Positions 1 through 11,533 of a DNA stretch of 64,000 bases are shown one piece after another. This DNA is from Vitellaria paradoxa (lineage: Eukaryota; Streptophyta; Magnoliopsida; Ericales; Sapotaceae): contig CM034237.1 in assembly GCA_019916065.1 (NCBI GenBank), positions 39,786,485 through 39,850,484 of the forward strand, in the 5' to 3' direction. The notes below the pieces were generated by a model. The model was not told where the DNA came from and made no database searches. It saw nothing but the letters and a program-made list of their open reading frames with translations. The first letter of the stretch is position 1, and every line of letters starts with the position of its first letter. A program made the translations under genes and the position numbers.

Positions 1-600
1 GAGTAATTAATACTGGAGCAGCAATATTAGGTTGTCAATTCCCAATATTAGTCAAACTAAAATTTCTAATGAATGCCCATTTTTTCCCGTTATTAAAAAA
101 AATAAAATGTGCAAATTCCCAATATTAGTCAAACTAAAATTTTCTTAGGAATGCCCATTTTTTCCCTTTATTAAAAAAATAATAAAATGTGCAAAACGTA
201 ATATTAAATCATGAACTATAATATATACATATATAAAGAAATTGAAATTTTAGCTTTACATACAAATACATGAACCTAACCTAAAACCTGAATGGAATAT
301 AAATTTCCTAAAATTCAAGCAACGCAGAATTTCCCGAAACCGTAGCCCTAAATTCTCCATCCATATGAAAACCAGCAACTTTACTATCAGAAAAATTAGT
401 AAAGGATAATTAAATGTCAAGCTTACCAAACCCCTCAAGAAATTTACCGACCCAATAAGCCCTAAAAGGCTAAAAATATTGAACCTCGAAACCCGAAAAG
501 CACAAAGGGGTTTCCCAGTAATCTACAAAATTAGGACCAAAATATAGAGGGGAAAGGACGGAAATCGAGAATCAAACAGTTAAAATACAGAGGAACGATA
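1..600. other. AT-rich flanking DNA, no gene recognised
   Basis: This stretch is AT-rich. A roughly 60-base segment containing the words CCCAATATTAGTCAAACTAAA and GAATGCCCATTTTTTCCC occurs twice in succession near positions 40-100 and 115-175. Short open frames exist but show no recognisable protein family. Confidence 0.4.
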
Positions 601-960
601 GATCAAAGGGCTAGCAGAACATATGGTGAAGATCAAAACCCTAACCCTAGAATTATTTAGGATCAACAGCTGAAATCGAAAGAGGGATCAATCTATAGAG
701 AATGGTGAGAATTAAACCAACTTGAAGTTTAATTTGAGGACTGAAAGGACGAATCAGATGAAACCAAAGCTCGGTCAAAGAGTAATTGCATGGCGTACGA
801 CGACGGTAGTTACGGTTCGTGCTTTTGTACTAACACGACCCCATGGGACGGTCCGAATACAAAACCCGGTTCTCAGTTCCATCGTATGCTTTGAGTTCAG
901 GATCAACCCAGCCAGATCATTTCACACACCAATTTTTAGCAACTTTTGGATTTGGTAATT
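600..960 (-). promoter_or_regulatory. Possible 5' UTR/promoter of a minus-strand gene lying left of the window
   Basis: On the minus strand this piece is less AT-rich than its surroundings. It carries a telo-box-like word (AACCCTAACCCTAG, 636-649), which is common in 5' regions of plant growth and ribosomal-protein genes, and pyrimidine-rich tracts typical of plant leaders. No coding exon can be assigned, and the plus-strand open frame across it (722-958) has no recognisable similarity. This is inference only. Confidence 0.22.
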
Positions 961-1454
961 TTTTTTTTCTGAAATTTGATTTTTAGCAAATGGATAAAAA
1001 ATTACTATGCTATCTAAAGTTACAAAAATTAGAAATTTTCTCTAAGAGTTATAAAAAATTTATAAATTTTTATCGAACTCATAAAAAACTATATTTAAAA
1101 ATTTTTGGTACAAAATTACAAAAAATTAATGTGTTAAAGTGGTCCCGAGTCGAATTACACAAAAGCTAATGTCACAAGTTTGAGATCTCCAAAGTTAAGA
1201 CCACAAATGAGTTGAATATTGGATTGTAGTCTTATTTGTTAGTTTTGTCAACTGGCTCAAACTTTAAACGAGAATAAAATTTTGTATTCAAGGTTGGTGA
1301 TTGCCATTTAAATGTGTTCTCTACTTACGAAATGCATGGATTATCGTCAAATAACAAATCAATTAAGTTTAGAGTCGAATTCACGGGAAAATGATTGATC
1401 AAGTAAATTTGCAGTTAACTTTTCTAAATCAATATATGTTAAACAACTAAAGTC

Positions 1455-2532
1455 GAGATAATCACCTTTATATCCCTATATTTAGTGGCCAAATTACTTA
1501 CATATCTGTAATTCGTTATTATGTACTAATATTTTTTGTACTTGAAAGTAAAGTGAAACACTGGATGGAACTGTTTATTTTAACAATGCGTGTAATACAC
1601 AATTTGCAAGAAGTGAAAGGGTTCAAAATCCAAAATACATAAAATATGAACAGACAAAAATGCCCTTTAAGCAAAGGCACCAGCAGCCATAGAAGACATC
1701 TTGGCAATTTTGGGAGGACTTAAACTAGAACAAATTTGGTCGGGAATGTGCCAAGGGCAATTTGGCGATGGAAATGGCCGGGTTCATACTAGAATTAGTC
1801 GTAGCGGCAACAAAACCAGAAGAAAAAGGGTTTACTTCTGCCATTACAGTTACAACTGATTGCAAGATTGAAATCTATTTATACATATATTTCTGGTTCA
1901 TTGATTGTGGATTTTTCATAGAACTTAATTCATTTAATCAATCAATGACATTTTCAGATTTAAGGGCAAAACTCTGGTTCTAATTTGTGTGTATAGATTT
2001 TTTTTTAGAGGATATGGGTCTGATTTCAAGAACTCATTTTTTATTCCAAGAATTTGTTCTAAGCCATCCATATCTCATAAATCAATTAACAATTATCGAA
2101 ATCTCAATCAAAAATTGCAGTTCATAATCCCACTCCGTATATATGCATGTGTGATCACACATTGTGTTTTGAATTTAAACGGATTTGGTTTAGAACTAGT
2201 AATAAATGGTGGAGAAGGACGCATAAATAGGGTTTTTCTCTGACAACTCTAAAGACGATGATGATCGAATAGAAGACAATGAGGCTGATGATGATGATGG
2301 TGAGGGAGATCTTACATTGTTCCAAACTCAGTAATGGCCACTTAACGTAACACCATGTGAAGAGAGAAAAGTGAAAGAAATGAGGAGAGAGAAGATGTTA
2401 ATTTTGCTTTTCTACCACTTAACGTGGCGCCATTCAGTGTTTCACTTTACTTGTGAGGATAGGAGACATTAATGTATAATAACGGATATAAGTGATTCTG
2501 ATCCTAAGTACAAGAGTACAAAGGCAATTACT
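1455..2532. mobile_element. Mutator-like element with long degenerate inverted repeats
   Basis: About 110 bases at the left end (about 1455-1567) are an imperfect inverted copy of about 105 bases at the right end (about 2430-2532). The inner part of the repeat is nearly exact: AGTAAAGTGAAACACTGGATGG on the left matches the complement of CCATTCAGTGTTTCACTTTACT on the right. The outer part resembles plant MULE ends (a run reading roughly ATTGCCTTTGTACTCTTGTA). No clean 9-bp target duplication was found, so the exact ends are uncertain. The interior is richer in GC than the flanks and holds an acidic coding-like fragment, as expected for a gene-capturing MULE. Confidence 0.55.
2240..2327 (+). 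pseudogene. Captured acidic-protein coding fragment inside the MULE
   Basis: A short frame encodes an Asp/Glu-rich stretch (beginning SDNSKDDDDRIEDNEADDDD and continuing with GEGDLTLFQTQ) and ends in TAG... or TAA-type stops soon after. Such acidic runs occur in many plant nuclear proteins, so the parent gene cannot be named. Its place inside inverted repeats suggests a captured exon piece rather than a gene. Confidence 0.28.
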
Positions 2533-3820
2533 TATTTTAAATTTATAACATATTAGATAAATTACTTAAATTTGTTAAAAAAATCATATAAAAACAGTAA
2601 AATTATTTTTAAACAATAATTATTAAATAAATTATGTTGACCCTTTCTTCAAATTCATAAACGTTATGGTATCTTGATACATACTAAAAATGATATAGTA
2701 TTACTGCTGATCATGCTCTAAACGTCACTTACAACTATAATAGTGAAGTTAAATATTATAAATAACTTTAAATAATTAATTTTTTGTAATGAATTTAAAT
2801 TTATAACCTATTAGCTAAATTATTTAAATTCACTATAACTCATTGAAAAAATAATAAAATTATATTTAAATAATTATTCTTAAATAAAATATATTAACTC
2901 CTTAAAAATAACAAAATTATAATCCCTTAGAACTATAGGGACCAAAGTGGGATGCGATATAAATTATAGAGTTGATTTTTGAAATTTGGACATTCTAAAT
3001 TATTAAATTGCCCATGAAATAACTGCACATGAGTGGCATATGAAATTTAATAGTTGAATTATAAATGGAAATAAACAAAAGAATCACATTTAAATGAGAA
3101 TGGATAGAAGAGTAACATTAAAATTTGACTAAAACTATAAGGTTTTGACTATTATAATTAGAATTATAAGAACCAAAGTTAGACACGATATAAATTGTAG
3201 CGGTGGCTTATGAAATTTACCCAAAGATTAATAGGAAATTTCAAAAACTCTCATTCATAAAATAATAATAATAATAATAATAATTCATTATCTTTTTAAT
3301 AATTTAAAAGAATTTCTCATATAAACAGTTAACAGTTTAATATAACAAATTAATTTAAAAGATAACCCAAAACACAAGACTCCTGTATTCTGAGATCAAG
3401 AGGGACCTCACCTCTATTCCAAAACCACTATTGATATAACAATTTTTAATTTTTAATAATAATTATTATTTTTTTAACTCGCCAGCAACATTGAGTAACC
3501 TCTAAAATCAATTTAGAATTTGATGAATTCAAGCTATGTAGGTGTTGAGGATTACTATACTCTCACATCTGATGTGATAATAGTGGGCGTTGTGGAGTAT
3601 ACCCACGCATGTGGACCCACCACTTGAAAATGTACAAACATTACTCCGAGATAAACAATACCTTCGTGAGGCGGCACCCTAAAGTTCAAATACCTCACAA
3701 ACAATTCAAAAGAGTAGAATTTGTCAAAGAAATTCGTTGTCATATTAATGCATAATCAGGAGGTAATCACATAGAAAAATACATAATAAATTATGATCAG
3801 ACTTCACTAATCAGTTCTGA
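2533..3820. other. AT-rich intergenic DNA with a diverged direct duplication
   Basis: Very AT-rich. A block near 2533-2640 (TTTATAACATATTAGATAAATT and following) recurs in diverged form near 2800-2910, giving two direct copies about 265 bases apart. A simple (AAT)n run lies at about 3260-3285. No gene is seen. Confidence 0.4.
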
Positions 3821-3826
3821 TTTATT
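3821..3826 (-). terminator. Probable poly(A) signal AATAAA of the UGD gene
   Basis: The complement of TTTATT at 3821-3826 is a canonical AATAAA hexamer about 200 bases downstream of the UGD stop codon. This is a plausible 3' end signal, although plant signals are loose. Confidence 0.35.
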
Positions 3827-4026
3827 AGACTAAACTATCAAAGAACCCAGCTCAGATTTACCGCTAACTAAAGGCAAAATGTTAAGGAGCTGCTATGCCA
3901 TGGTACTCATGATAGTGCACAAAAAATTTAAAAAAAAAAAAAAAAGGAAAGAAAAAAACCCAATATTCAGAAATTCTAAACCAGCAAACAAACCAAATAA
4001 TCTAGCATTTGATTCAACCATGTTCT

Positions 4027-5469
4027 TTAAGCCACAGCAGGCATGTTGTTGAGCCATGAATCCAATGGCTTACCAATGGAGTAGACAATGAAACCAATCT
4101 TCCTCAGCTTCTCCACATCCACAATATTCCGACCATCGAATAAAAACGCAGGTTTCTGCATATTATCATAAATCTTCTGGTAATCAAGTGATTTGAACTC
4201 ATCCCACTCGGTCAGAATGCAAACAGCGTGAGCATCCTTGGTTGCCTCATAAGCGTCCCAAACCACACTAACTGACTTGATTGCGGTGGGACTCATAGGC
4301 TGAAGATGGGTCGGATGATCCCAATCGAACTTCTTCAACGACAGATCTCTGTGAACTTGCTCTTCATTAACCTGAGGGTCATATATGCACAGCTTGGCTT
4401 TGTCGCCCAGCAGCCCCTTGCACACGTCGATGGCTGGGGTCTCCCTTGTATCGCCAGTGTCCTTCTTGAAGGCGAATCCCAAAATAGCCACCTTCTTGCC
4501 CGAAACGGTGTTAAACATCGAGACAACCACCCTGTTGACAAATCGGGTCTTCTGGTAGTCATTTATCTTAACTACCTGTTTCCAGTAGTTAGCAACCTCA
4601 GGTAGGCCATTGCACTCGCAAATATAGATCAAGTTCAAGATGTCCTTCTGGAAGCAAGAGCCTCCAAAGCCCACACTGGCATTGAGGAACCTTGGCCCAA
4701 TTCTCGTGTCTTTACCAATGGCATACGACACTTGGGAGACATCTGCACCGGTTGCCTCACAGAGTGCTGACATGGCATTAACCGAAGAAATCCTCTGTGC
4801 CAGGAAAGCGTTAGCAGCAAGCTTGGAGAGCTCAGCAGACCAGAGACTAGTGCAAATAATTCGGTCTTCAGGGACCCAATGGGCGTAGACATCTTTCAAT
4901 GCTTTGACAGCCTTCCCGGCTTCTGGGGTCTCCCTACCTCCAATGAGGACACGATCGGGTTGGAAAAGATCACTGATTGCAGTTCCTTCAGCAAGAAACT
5001 CTGGGTTGGACAGAATTTGATAGTTGATGCCTTTGCTGTTGTGGGTCAAAATTCTTTCTATCGCCTCAGCTGTTTTAACAGGGACAGTTGATTTCTCAAC
5101 AACAATCTTGTCGGATTTTGATACTTCAGCAATCATACGGGCGGCACTCTCCCAATAGGTCAGATCAGCAGCTTTTCCGGCTCCAAGGCCTTGGGTTTTG
5201 GTTGGAGTATTAACTGAAACAAAGACAATGTCTGCTTCTGCAACATGTTTTTCAACATCAGTACTGAAAAACAGATTCTTCCCTTTGCATTGCTTTACTA
5301 CATCCTCAAGACCTGGCTCGTATATGGGGAGGTGGTCGCTGTTCCAAGCATCAATCCTTGGCTTAGAGATGTCAACGACAACCACTTCAATTGATTGACA
5401 CTTCAGGGCAATCACGGCCATGGTTGGGCCCCCGACATAACCAGCTCCAATGCAGCAAATCTTGACCAT
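4027..5469 (-). CDS. UGD: UDP-glucose 6-dehydrogenase
   Basis: A 480-residue cytosolic enzyme that oxidises UDP-glucose to UDP-glucuronate with two NAD+. It feeds the synthesis of UDP-xylose, UDP-arabinose and UDP-galacturonate for cell-wall pectin and hemicellulose. The single exon is intact and full length for plant UGDs. Visible features are the N-terminal Rossmann NAD motif GAGYVGG (residues 8-14), the [10 protein letters not shown] block (155-164, with the catalytic Glu161), and the active-site motif [10 protein letters not shown] (268-277) with the thiol nucleophile Cys272. The C-terminal UDP-binding domain starts with [16 protein letters not shown] (331-346). The ATG at 5467-5469 is the natural start, because the protein begins [14 protein letters not shown] as in other plant UGDs. 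Coding DNA is clearly GC-richer than its flanks. An intron-free coding region preceded by a 5' UTR intron is the usual plant UGD layout. Confidence 0.97.
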   Translation of the reverse strand: MVKICCIGAGYVGGPTMAVIALKCQSIEVVVVDISKPRIDAWNSDHLPIYEPGLEDVVKQCKGKNLFFSTDVEKHVAEADIVFVSVNTPTKTQGLGAGKAADLTYWESAARMIAEVSKSDKIVVEKSTVPVKTAEAIERILTHNSKGINYQILSNPEFLAEGTAISDLFQPDRVLIGGRETPEAGKAVKALKDVYAHWVPEDRIICTSLWSAELSKLAANAFLAQRISSVNAMSALCEATGADVSQVSYAIGKDTRIGPRFLNASVGFGGSCFQKDILNLIYICECNGLPEVANYWKQVVKINDYQKTRFVNRVVVSMFNTVSGKKVAILGFAFKKDTGDTRETPAIDVCKGLLGDKAKLCIYDPQVNEEQVHRDLSLKKFDWDHPTHLQPMSPTAIKSVSVVWDAYEATKDAHAVCILTEWDEFKSLDYQKIYDNMQKPAFLFDGRNIVDVEKLRKIGFIVYSIGKPLDSWLNNMPAVA

Positions 5470-5486
5470 TTTTTACTTGTTCTCGA

Positions 5487-6793
5487 CTGCATAACACAAT
5501 TAAAAGGAAAAAGGTGGAAAAATCAACAGAACTTAATTTTAAGATATATCAGTCAGTCAATAAGTGACAGACAAACAGTAAAATGCTTGTTATGCCAATT
5601 TGTTGCAGAAATTACATTCAGAATTCTGATTCCTTGAGAGTGAGGGTGAATTTACAACTTACTTTTCGTGAGAATTATATTTTGCCAAGCCCACCATTAG
5701 TCTGGTTACCTATTGTGATTCTCATGTATGTTAATATCAACTCAACTCAAATATGGGTGTTTTTCCGACCTTCAGAGCCCAAAAATCTACTAATAAAATG
5801 CCATAGAAAAAACTTTTATTTGGAGCAAGACAGTCCATGGTTAATCCTCAAATCAACTTCATACGTAACAATTATGGAAGGAATGGATACGTCAAACTCT
5901 TCATGCAACATGGGGACGTAAAAAGGGGTTTAGGACAAAGGTCTAATCTCATCCTACCGAAAGAATTTCTGATTACTGCCAACAGGAAAAAGAAGATCCC
6001 TGCAGTGGCAGTGTACACCAAATTAGGACAAATGCTGAGATGCGTTGTAGTTTGATTCTAGCTTGAATGTAATATACATATATACACACATATCAGAAAC
6101 ACTGATGTTCATAAAGCCAACTTAGTGTAAAAGAAGAAAATCTCAGCCTTGTATTAGCAAGCTAAATTAAATCAATAAAACATAGGCTTAGCCTAAACAT
6201 TGAATTTCGTTAAAATTTTCAAGAAATGTAAAAAGAAAACAAAATGGAATTATATGATTGTACAACAGAGAGAGAGAGATCAGAATATCAGAGATATAAG
6301 AGCAATATGAACACATCACAACTAATAAATCTAGAATTTTACTTTAAGCAATGAATCAAACCACATGCTTAGTTTGTATAGATGAATTACTCTATATTCT
6401 ATTTCAATTGAACTGTTTGATTAAACACTTGCATTCAACCAGCAATCCAAAAGATCATTTCATAAAATAAAAAAAAAAAAAAAATGAGGGGAAAAAAAAA
6501 ACCCCGCTTGAGAACACAACCGTATGTAGGAAAAATGGCAATAGCGGCAACAGATCTATCTTTGACACAGCTCTTCACATACGCATAGACAAGCGTTCGC
6601 ATTAAACAGTTGTAAGCAAGAACAAGTTGAATCAATAACTAATACCTCCAACCCAAATAGTAACACAGCAAGAACTATCACAAGGTAGAGCAATTCCTGG
6701 AAACCAATTTCCCAAAACAATCAACCCAGGCTAAGAAGACAGTCCACGAATATATAAAATGCACAAACGCGGGTACATGAGAGATTAGATTAC
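5487..6793 (-). other. Probable 5' UTR intron of UGD
   Basis: On the minus strand a donor (CCGATAG then GTAATC) at 6793 and an acceptor (TTATGCAG) at 5487-5488 bound a 1307-base intron. It ends 17 bases before the start codon. The body is AT/T-rich with no long coding frame. Leader introns often raise expression of plant housekeeping genes. Prediction is from splice sites only. Confidence 0.65.
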
Positions 6794-6985
6794 CTATCGG
6801 GAAGATTGTGGTTTCTAAAATGAAGAGTTATAGGGAAAGAATGTGTGTGGATCTGAGAAGTACAAGGACAGAAGAGGGCGAGAGCTTATTCTGCCGAAGG
6901 ATACGGGGATCGATTGGCCAACCATGTATGTTATACATATTTATATATATATATATATATATATTTAGAGAGAGAACGAGAGAGA
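6794..6985 (-). promoter_or_regulatory. UGD first leader exon and core promoter
   Basis: Upstream of the leader intron, the minus strand reads from a (CT)n tract (about 6970-6992) through a long TATATA run (about 6936-6965) into pyrimidine-rich leader sequence. The TATA run is well placed for transcription to start near 6900-6910. The AT dinucleotide run is also a microsatellite, so its length may vary between individuals. Confidence 0.4.
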
Positions 6986-7009
6986 GAGAGAGAGCAGTTT
7001 TCTCAAAGT

Positions 7010-7541
7010 AAATGCAATGGGGCTCAACACGTGGTAATGCTTCCCCATGAATCATTAGATATTTAGATTCCGACACCATACTAATGTAGCAAACATGCAA
7101 TCGGTTGATCAAAACTTGTAAACTTTGTCTCCGACAACAATACATAAACATTCCGTCCAATATTTTATTAAAAAAAATTCTAGATATTGTTTTTCTCTTA
7201 CTTTACTTTCCAAAATAATTATTATATTTTAGGAAACAATATTTTTTCTTTATGGACTAATTATACAAACCTTTACAAATCTTTATAAAATTAATTTTTT
7301 TTTTTTACAATACAAATTTTATGAGTTTTCAATTTTTACAAATTTATAATAAATTTTATAATTTCAAACACTTCTTGGAATATGTATGTGCAGAGGAAAA
7401 AAAAATAAAGGACATAGTATGAAAGCAAAATAAAAGATGAAAAAGTCTATGAGCTAGAAAAAATAGAAGACGATTAATAAATATTTGTTAAAAAAACAAA
7501 CTGTTCGGAGTTAAAGATAATAAATAACATTCATTAGTAAT
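7010..7541. other. AT-rich intergenic DNA, no gene seen
   Basis: AT-rich sequence between the UGD promoter and the solo LTR. No coding frame or repeat boundary was recognised. Confidence 0.4.
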
Positions 7542-8094
7542 TTTATTGTCACGTTCTTAACTTAATTGTTCAGGACAAACGGAATAAGAATGAGAAAATC
7601 AAGACAAATAAAAAAATCTAATCCAAATTCAATTCGTATTGAATTAAAGTTATCAAAATATCCAAGACCGTTACTCATTCCCATATAAAATAATATTTAA
7701 TTGTGTCACCAACTATTTATCAATAATTTAATCTACCTCGATCTCATTTCCTTTGATCATGTCCAAGATCTACACGATTTGAATACTTATTATAACCATG
7801 TTTATGGCTATCCGAATAATAATGTTATAAATATCAATATCAGACCCATTCTCTGGGTCACATTACTATAATACTAATAATTCAACTTTCAGTTAGGAAA
7901 ACTATAAATGTGATCACTCATAATTAAGATCGGACTCAGACTACTCTAACATGAGTTGCTTACATATCCCATCTCAGAAATTAGGTCACCATAGTTCCTA
8001 TTTTATATCTCTTATTTTATTAGTAAACTCATGATCAATAGAATAATCTATACATCTCATCAATAGATGTAACAATCACATATATAAATTGAAT

Positions 8095-8520
8095 GGGGAA
8101 CCGTATTACACCTTTATTGGTGTAAGACTCAGGGAAACTATGTTACACCCCCTCGCCCTTTTGCTAAGAACTGTGTTACACCCCTAGTCAAGCATGTACT
8201 TAACTCAAGTATCTACTTAACTCAAGCAGGATAATCAATATAAATAGTAGTTGGAAAATCGTGTTACACCCTCAATTAGCTAAGGCTCAGGGGAACTGTG
8301 TTATACCTCATATCCTTTGCTAGAGAACCGTGTCATACGCCTAATCTGACATCTACTTATCTTAAGCAAGGTAATTAACATAAATAGCAGTTAGAGAATA
8401 GTGTTACAATCCTAATCAGCTAAGACTCAGGGGAATTGTGTTATACCCCCTGACCTTTCTACTAGAGAACTGTATTACACCCCTAGTCAGACAACTGCTT
8501 ATCTCAAGTAAGATCTGGTT
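8095..8520. repeat. Tandem repeats inside the solo LTR, about 2.5 to 3 copies
   Basis: A unit of roughly 150-170 bases recurs with divergence. It is marked by words such as CTCAGGGGAACTGTGTTA, GAACCGTGTTACACCCC and CTACTTATCTCAAGCA. The copies fall at about 8095-8245, 8250-8385 and 8390-8515. Confidence 0.65.
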
Positions 8521-9342
8521 GCCGTTCAGAGGAAATCTCATAATACCTCATCTCAATATTAACGTCCCAACTCCCAATGACTAAGCTCTAGTCATATATA
8601 TCAATTGGGAATCATTCGATATTTTCAAATTTTCATTTTATCATTTTCTTCTCAAAACCAAGGATCACATCTATATATATATAACTTATGCCTCGGCACA
8701 TTACACTTTAAATATGACATTCTTGGCCAATCAATAATTAATATGTCCAGCGAAGGATGAAACCCTATTCCCATGCACATGATGTACTCTATCATATTAA
8801 ATAATCACAACATCTTGATATTATAATAAAAGTATGATGCGCTCAATCATCCATAATGACATTTTATAATCCTAAAATGTGCATAATTTCAACATATAGT
8901 TAACGTATATGATGTACTGTTCAAACCAGGTCAAAAAGACCTCAAACTGAGTCAAAAATACTTTCCGTGGGAAGGATAAAGGAAGAGTGTGGGAAGTTTA
9001 AAGCGTGCAAGAATAGCGAGAGAATGCCGCTCTAAGTCGCGAGAAGATATCGAGAGCCTTCTGGCCTCGAGGGAAGCCCACAAGATGTCCGTGAGAAACC
9101 TGTTCTCGTGACTTGCGGTCCACAGCACAAATATGAGCTACCACAAGCTCGATCCGGCACACAAAATACCAAAATTCTAGCACCTTAAGCTTAGAAATTG
9201 ATACCACAACCCATAACAATAATATATATCTCAATATCATGCAACAAGACTTAATAATGAGCAAGATTAGGCATATATACAAACAAACCCACAATACATA
9301 TATACACACATATATGCACATATATTACCATCTATCACAATC

Positions 9343-9344
9343 AT

Positions 9345-9374
<30 letters not shown>
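9343..9374. repeat. (AC)n microsatellite
   Basis: An uninterrupted CA dinucleotide run of about 30 bases within the solo LTR. Confidence 0.8.
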
Positions 9375-9376
<2 letters not shown>

Positions 9377-10079
9377 TATCAAAATCATTCTAACAATGTC
9401 TAGAATACAACTATAAGTCCCACCTATCTTGAATCCGAAGAGAAAAGAAGAAATTATGAGATTTTAGTTATGACTCCCGAACTTCAAAAGCCGATTTCTT
9501 CCACCTCGGGGCAAATCACGCGAAACGGACGTCACTACGACGTTCACGGCCTCGAATACTACCCCAATCTGCTAGCTTTCTGCTCTAGATCACACTTTCT
9601 CTCTCTTCACTATCTCTTCTCTTTCTCTTTTCTCTCCTCTCTCTTTCCCTCTTCTCTCCTCTTTCTCTTTTCTTGGTAGCCAAGGCAACAAAACAAAAAA
9701 AAAAAAAAATAAAGAAGAATGGAACGGAACTGGGCCCTTGGCCCAGTTGTCTAACCTATTACCAATTCGGACCATACCCGACCCAAAGAAAAAATAAAAT
9801 AAATTAATTAAATCTCAAAATAAACGTTTATTAATCTAAAATAACACATAAATAGTCAAAATTAAATACCAGGTATTACATTTATTTTTTTTTCATTTCA
9901 GAAATTCTTGTCCTAAATATTGTGTAAAGGTGTGTTTGGAATAAGAATTTGATAAGGGAAAAAAAAAGAAAAAGAAAAGCAAAAAGAAATATAAAATTTT
10001 ATATATATATAATATATTCTTGTCAGAATGGATTAAAAATATAATAAAATAAAATACATTCATCAATATATTAATTTTT

Positions 10080-11524
10080 GGGTAAATTACACATAGACCC
10101 TCTAAACATTTAAGTAATTACGCATGGACCCCTCAACATTTAAAAATTACATTGACTTCCTTTATTTTGAAATGTTTGTAACATCTGATTCCTTCCGTTA
10201 ATTTAAAGCTAACTCTATTAAAATATTTACTAGAAAGATAATTTTACCCTTAATTAAATTAATTACTAATAGTATAAATATAAATTTACATATATATACA
10301 CTGTCGGCGGCGGCCCACTTTTCTTATGCCATGTCCGTTGGTGCCGCCGTCAGTGACTACGCCCACGGTGAAACCCAACCTTCCCACATCTCCGCCTTTG
10401 CCTCCGGTGCCACCTAATCCCACTATGATAACCTCCCTTCTTCTCTACTCCCCAACTTCCCAACTTCCCCTGGGCAACTTCTCTCCATCGAAAGCTATAG
10501 TAGAATTTTTTCTCTTTGACATCGTATCCAACAAGGTCAGACAAGGTCATGTGACGCGGAAGAAGACCCACCAAGTCAGAAGGTTCAATTTACTCAGCAG
10601 GAATGCACAACCACCCAAAAGACCCTCTTAATGTGTTCTCAAACAAAAGACTCATAAGGTTCAATTTCAAATCCAAATGTGTTCTGAAATAAACAATCTT
10701 GAAATTTGGTGACAAAACCCATGTAATCCTCCTCGCTGAAGAACCTTATCACCTAAATGCCCTGAGACACAAAATCAACGCGATGCTAGTCTCTCTCTCT
10801 CTCTCTCTCTCTAGGAATACCAATGATTCATCACCCTAATTGCCATTTCTTTAGCTCCAAGCCTGTATAATCCATTGATCACAACCCATTATCTCTCTAT
10901 TGTACTCATTATAGTGTGAAACATAAGCCACAGAGAGAGAGAGAGAGATTATAAGAACATGAGGTGGGTAGAAAAAAAACCCCAGATTAGAAGCATTCTT
11001 TAGTGGAAGAAGATAAGATCTGAGGTGGGTAATAAGAAGCTTAGTGTGTCTGTTGATGGATATCCAATTCAAAGAATGAAGACGAGATCTAAAGTTCTTC
11101 AATTGCAGGTCAGTACCAACTTTGGCGTAGACCTTTGGCTTGACCTTCAAAACCCACTACGAATCTTCTTCATCCTCATCTTCTTTGTTGTCGGAGGCGT
11201 CGATTTGGGAGTTTTGACGATGGCGTGGTAAAAATGGTGGGAGGTGCCGCCAGTAATGGTGGCAGATTAGATCGCCCATCTGGTTATATACATATACGTA
11301 TATATATTGTGTAAATTTTAAATGATGGGAAGGGTAAATTTGGTATATTGAAAAAAATTTTGAGCTGACATCATCATTTTAATAGAAATCTTAACGGCAC
11401 ATTGACGGAAAGGAGTCTGGGTTACAAATATTTCAAAATAAGGGAGGTTAATGTAATTTTGAAATGTCGAGGGGATCCGTGTGTAATTTTGAAAATGTTC
11501 AGGGGATTTAGATGTAATTTACCC
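10080..11524. mobile_element. Non-autonomous Mutator-like element (Pack-MULE-like) with 9-bp target duplication
   Basis: The ends are inverted repeats of nearly 200 bases: the left starts GGGTAAATTACACATAGACC and the right finishes GATGTAATTTACCC. The 9-bp direct repeat TTAATTTTT flanks both ends exactly (10071-10079 and 11525-11533), which is diagnostic of Mutator transposition. No transposase is present. The interior (about 10300-11280) is markedly GC-richer than the flanks, with open frames encoding proline-rich and acidic segments, consistent with captured pieces of host genes. Confidence 0.88.
10320..10630 (+). pseudogene. Proline-rich coding fragment within the MULE
   Basis: A plus-strand frame (10326-10631) opens with a proline-rich segment (motifs PLVPPSVTTP and LPTSPPLPPVPPNP) resembling cell-wall or extensin-like proteins. 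A minus-strand frame across the same bases is also open. There is no intact gene structure. I infer a captured exon fragment; the parent gene is not recognised. Confidence 0.3.
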
Positions 11525-11533
11525 TTAATTTTT

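Larger units (their letters stand above)
7547..9880 (-). mobile_element. Solo LTR of a Ty3/gypsy (Tekay/Del-like) retrotransposon
   Basis: The block begins TGTCACG, ends TATTACA and is flanked on both sides by the 5-bp direct repeat TTTAT (7542-7546 and 9881-9885). TG...CA ends plus a 5-bp duplication are the mark of an LTR insertion. No coding domains lie inside, so this is a single LTR left by recombination. On the minus strand it starts TGTAATACCTGG, like long LTRs of plant Tekay chromoviruses. A polypyrimidine tract (9590-9675) and GC-richer segment (9470-9580) probably belong to the LTR promoter/leader. The 2334-base length is similar to the 2.5 kb LTR at 50281. Confidence 0.75.

Noticed and set aside
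636..649. Telomere-like AACCCTAACCCTAG
   Set aside because: Only two repeat units, so it is a telo-box-type promoter word rather than an interstitial telomere.
1690..1850. A possible conserved C-terminal peptide (minus strand, ending MSSMAAGAFA)
   Set aside because: It is too short to assign to any gene; it may be another captured fragment in the MULE but cannot be supported alone.
4306..5398. Several open frames antisense or out of frame to UGD
   Set aside because: They are shadows caused by the GC-richer coding DNA of UGD and have no independent support.
6435..7160. Open frames in the UGD leader intron and promoter
   Set aside because: They are built on low-complexity AT and GA runs and overlap the predicted leader.
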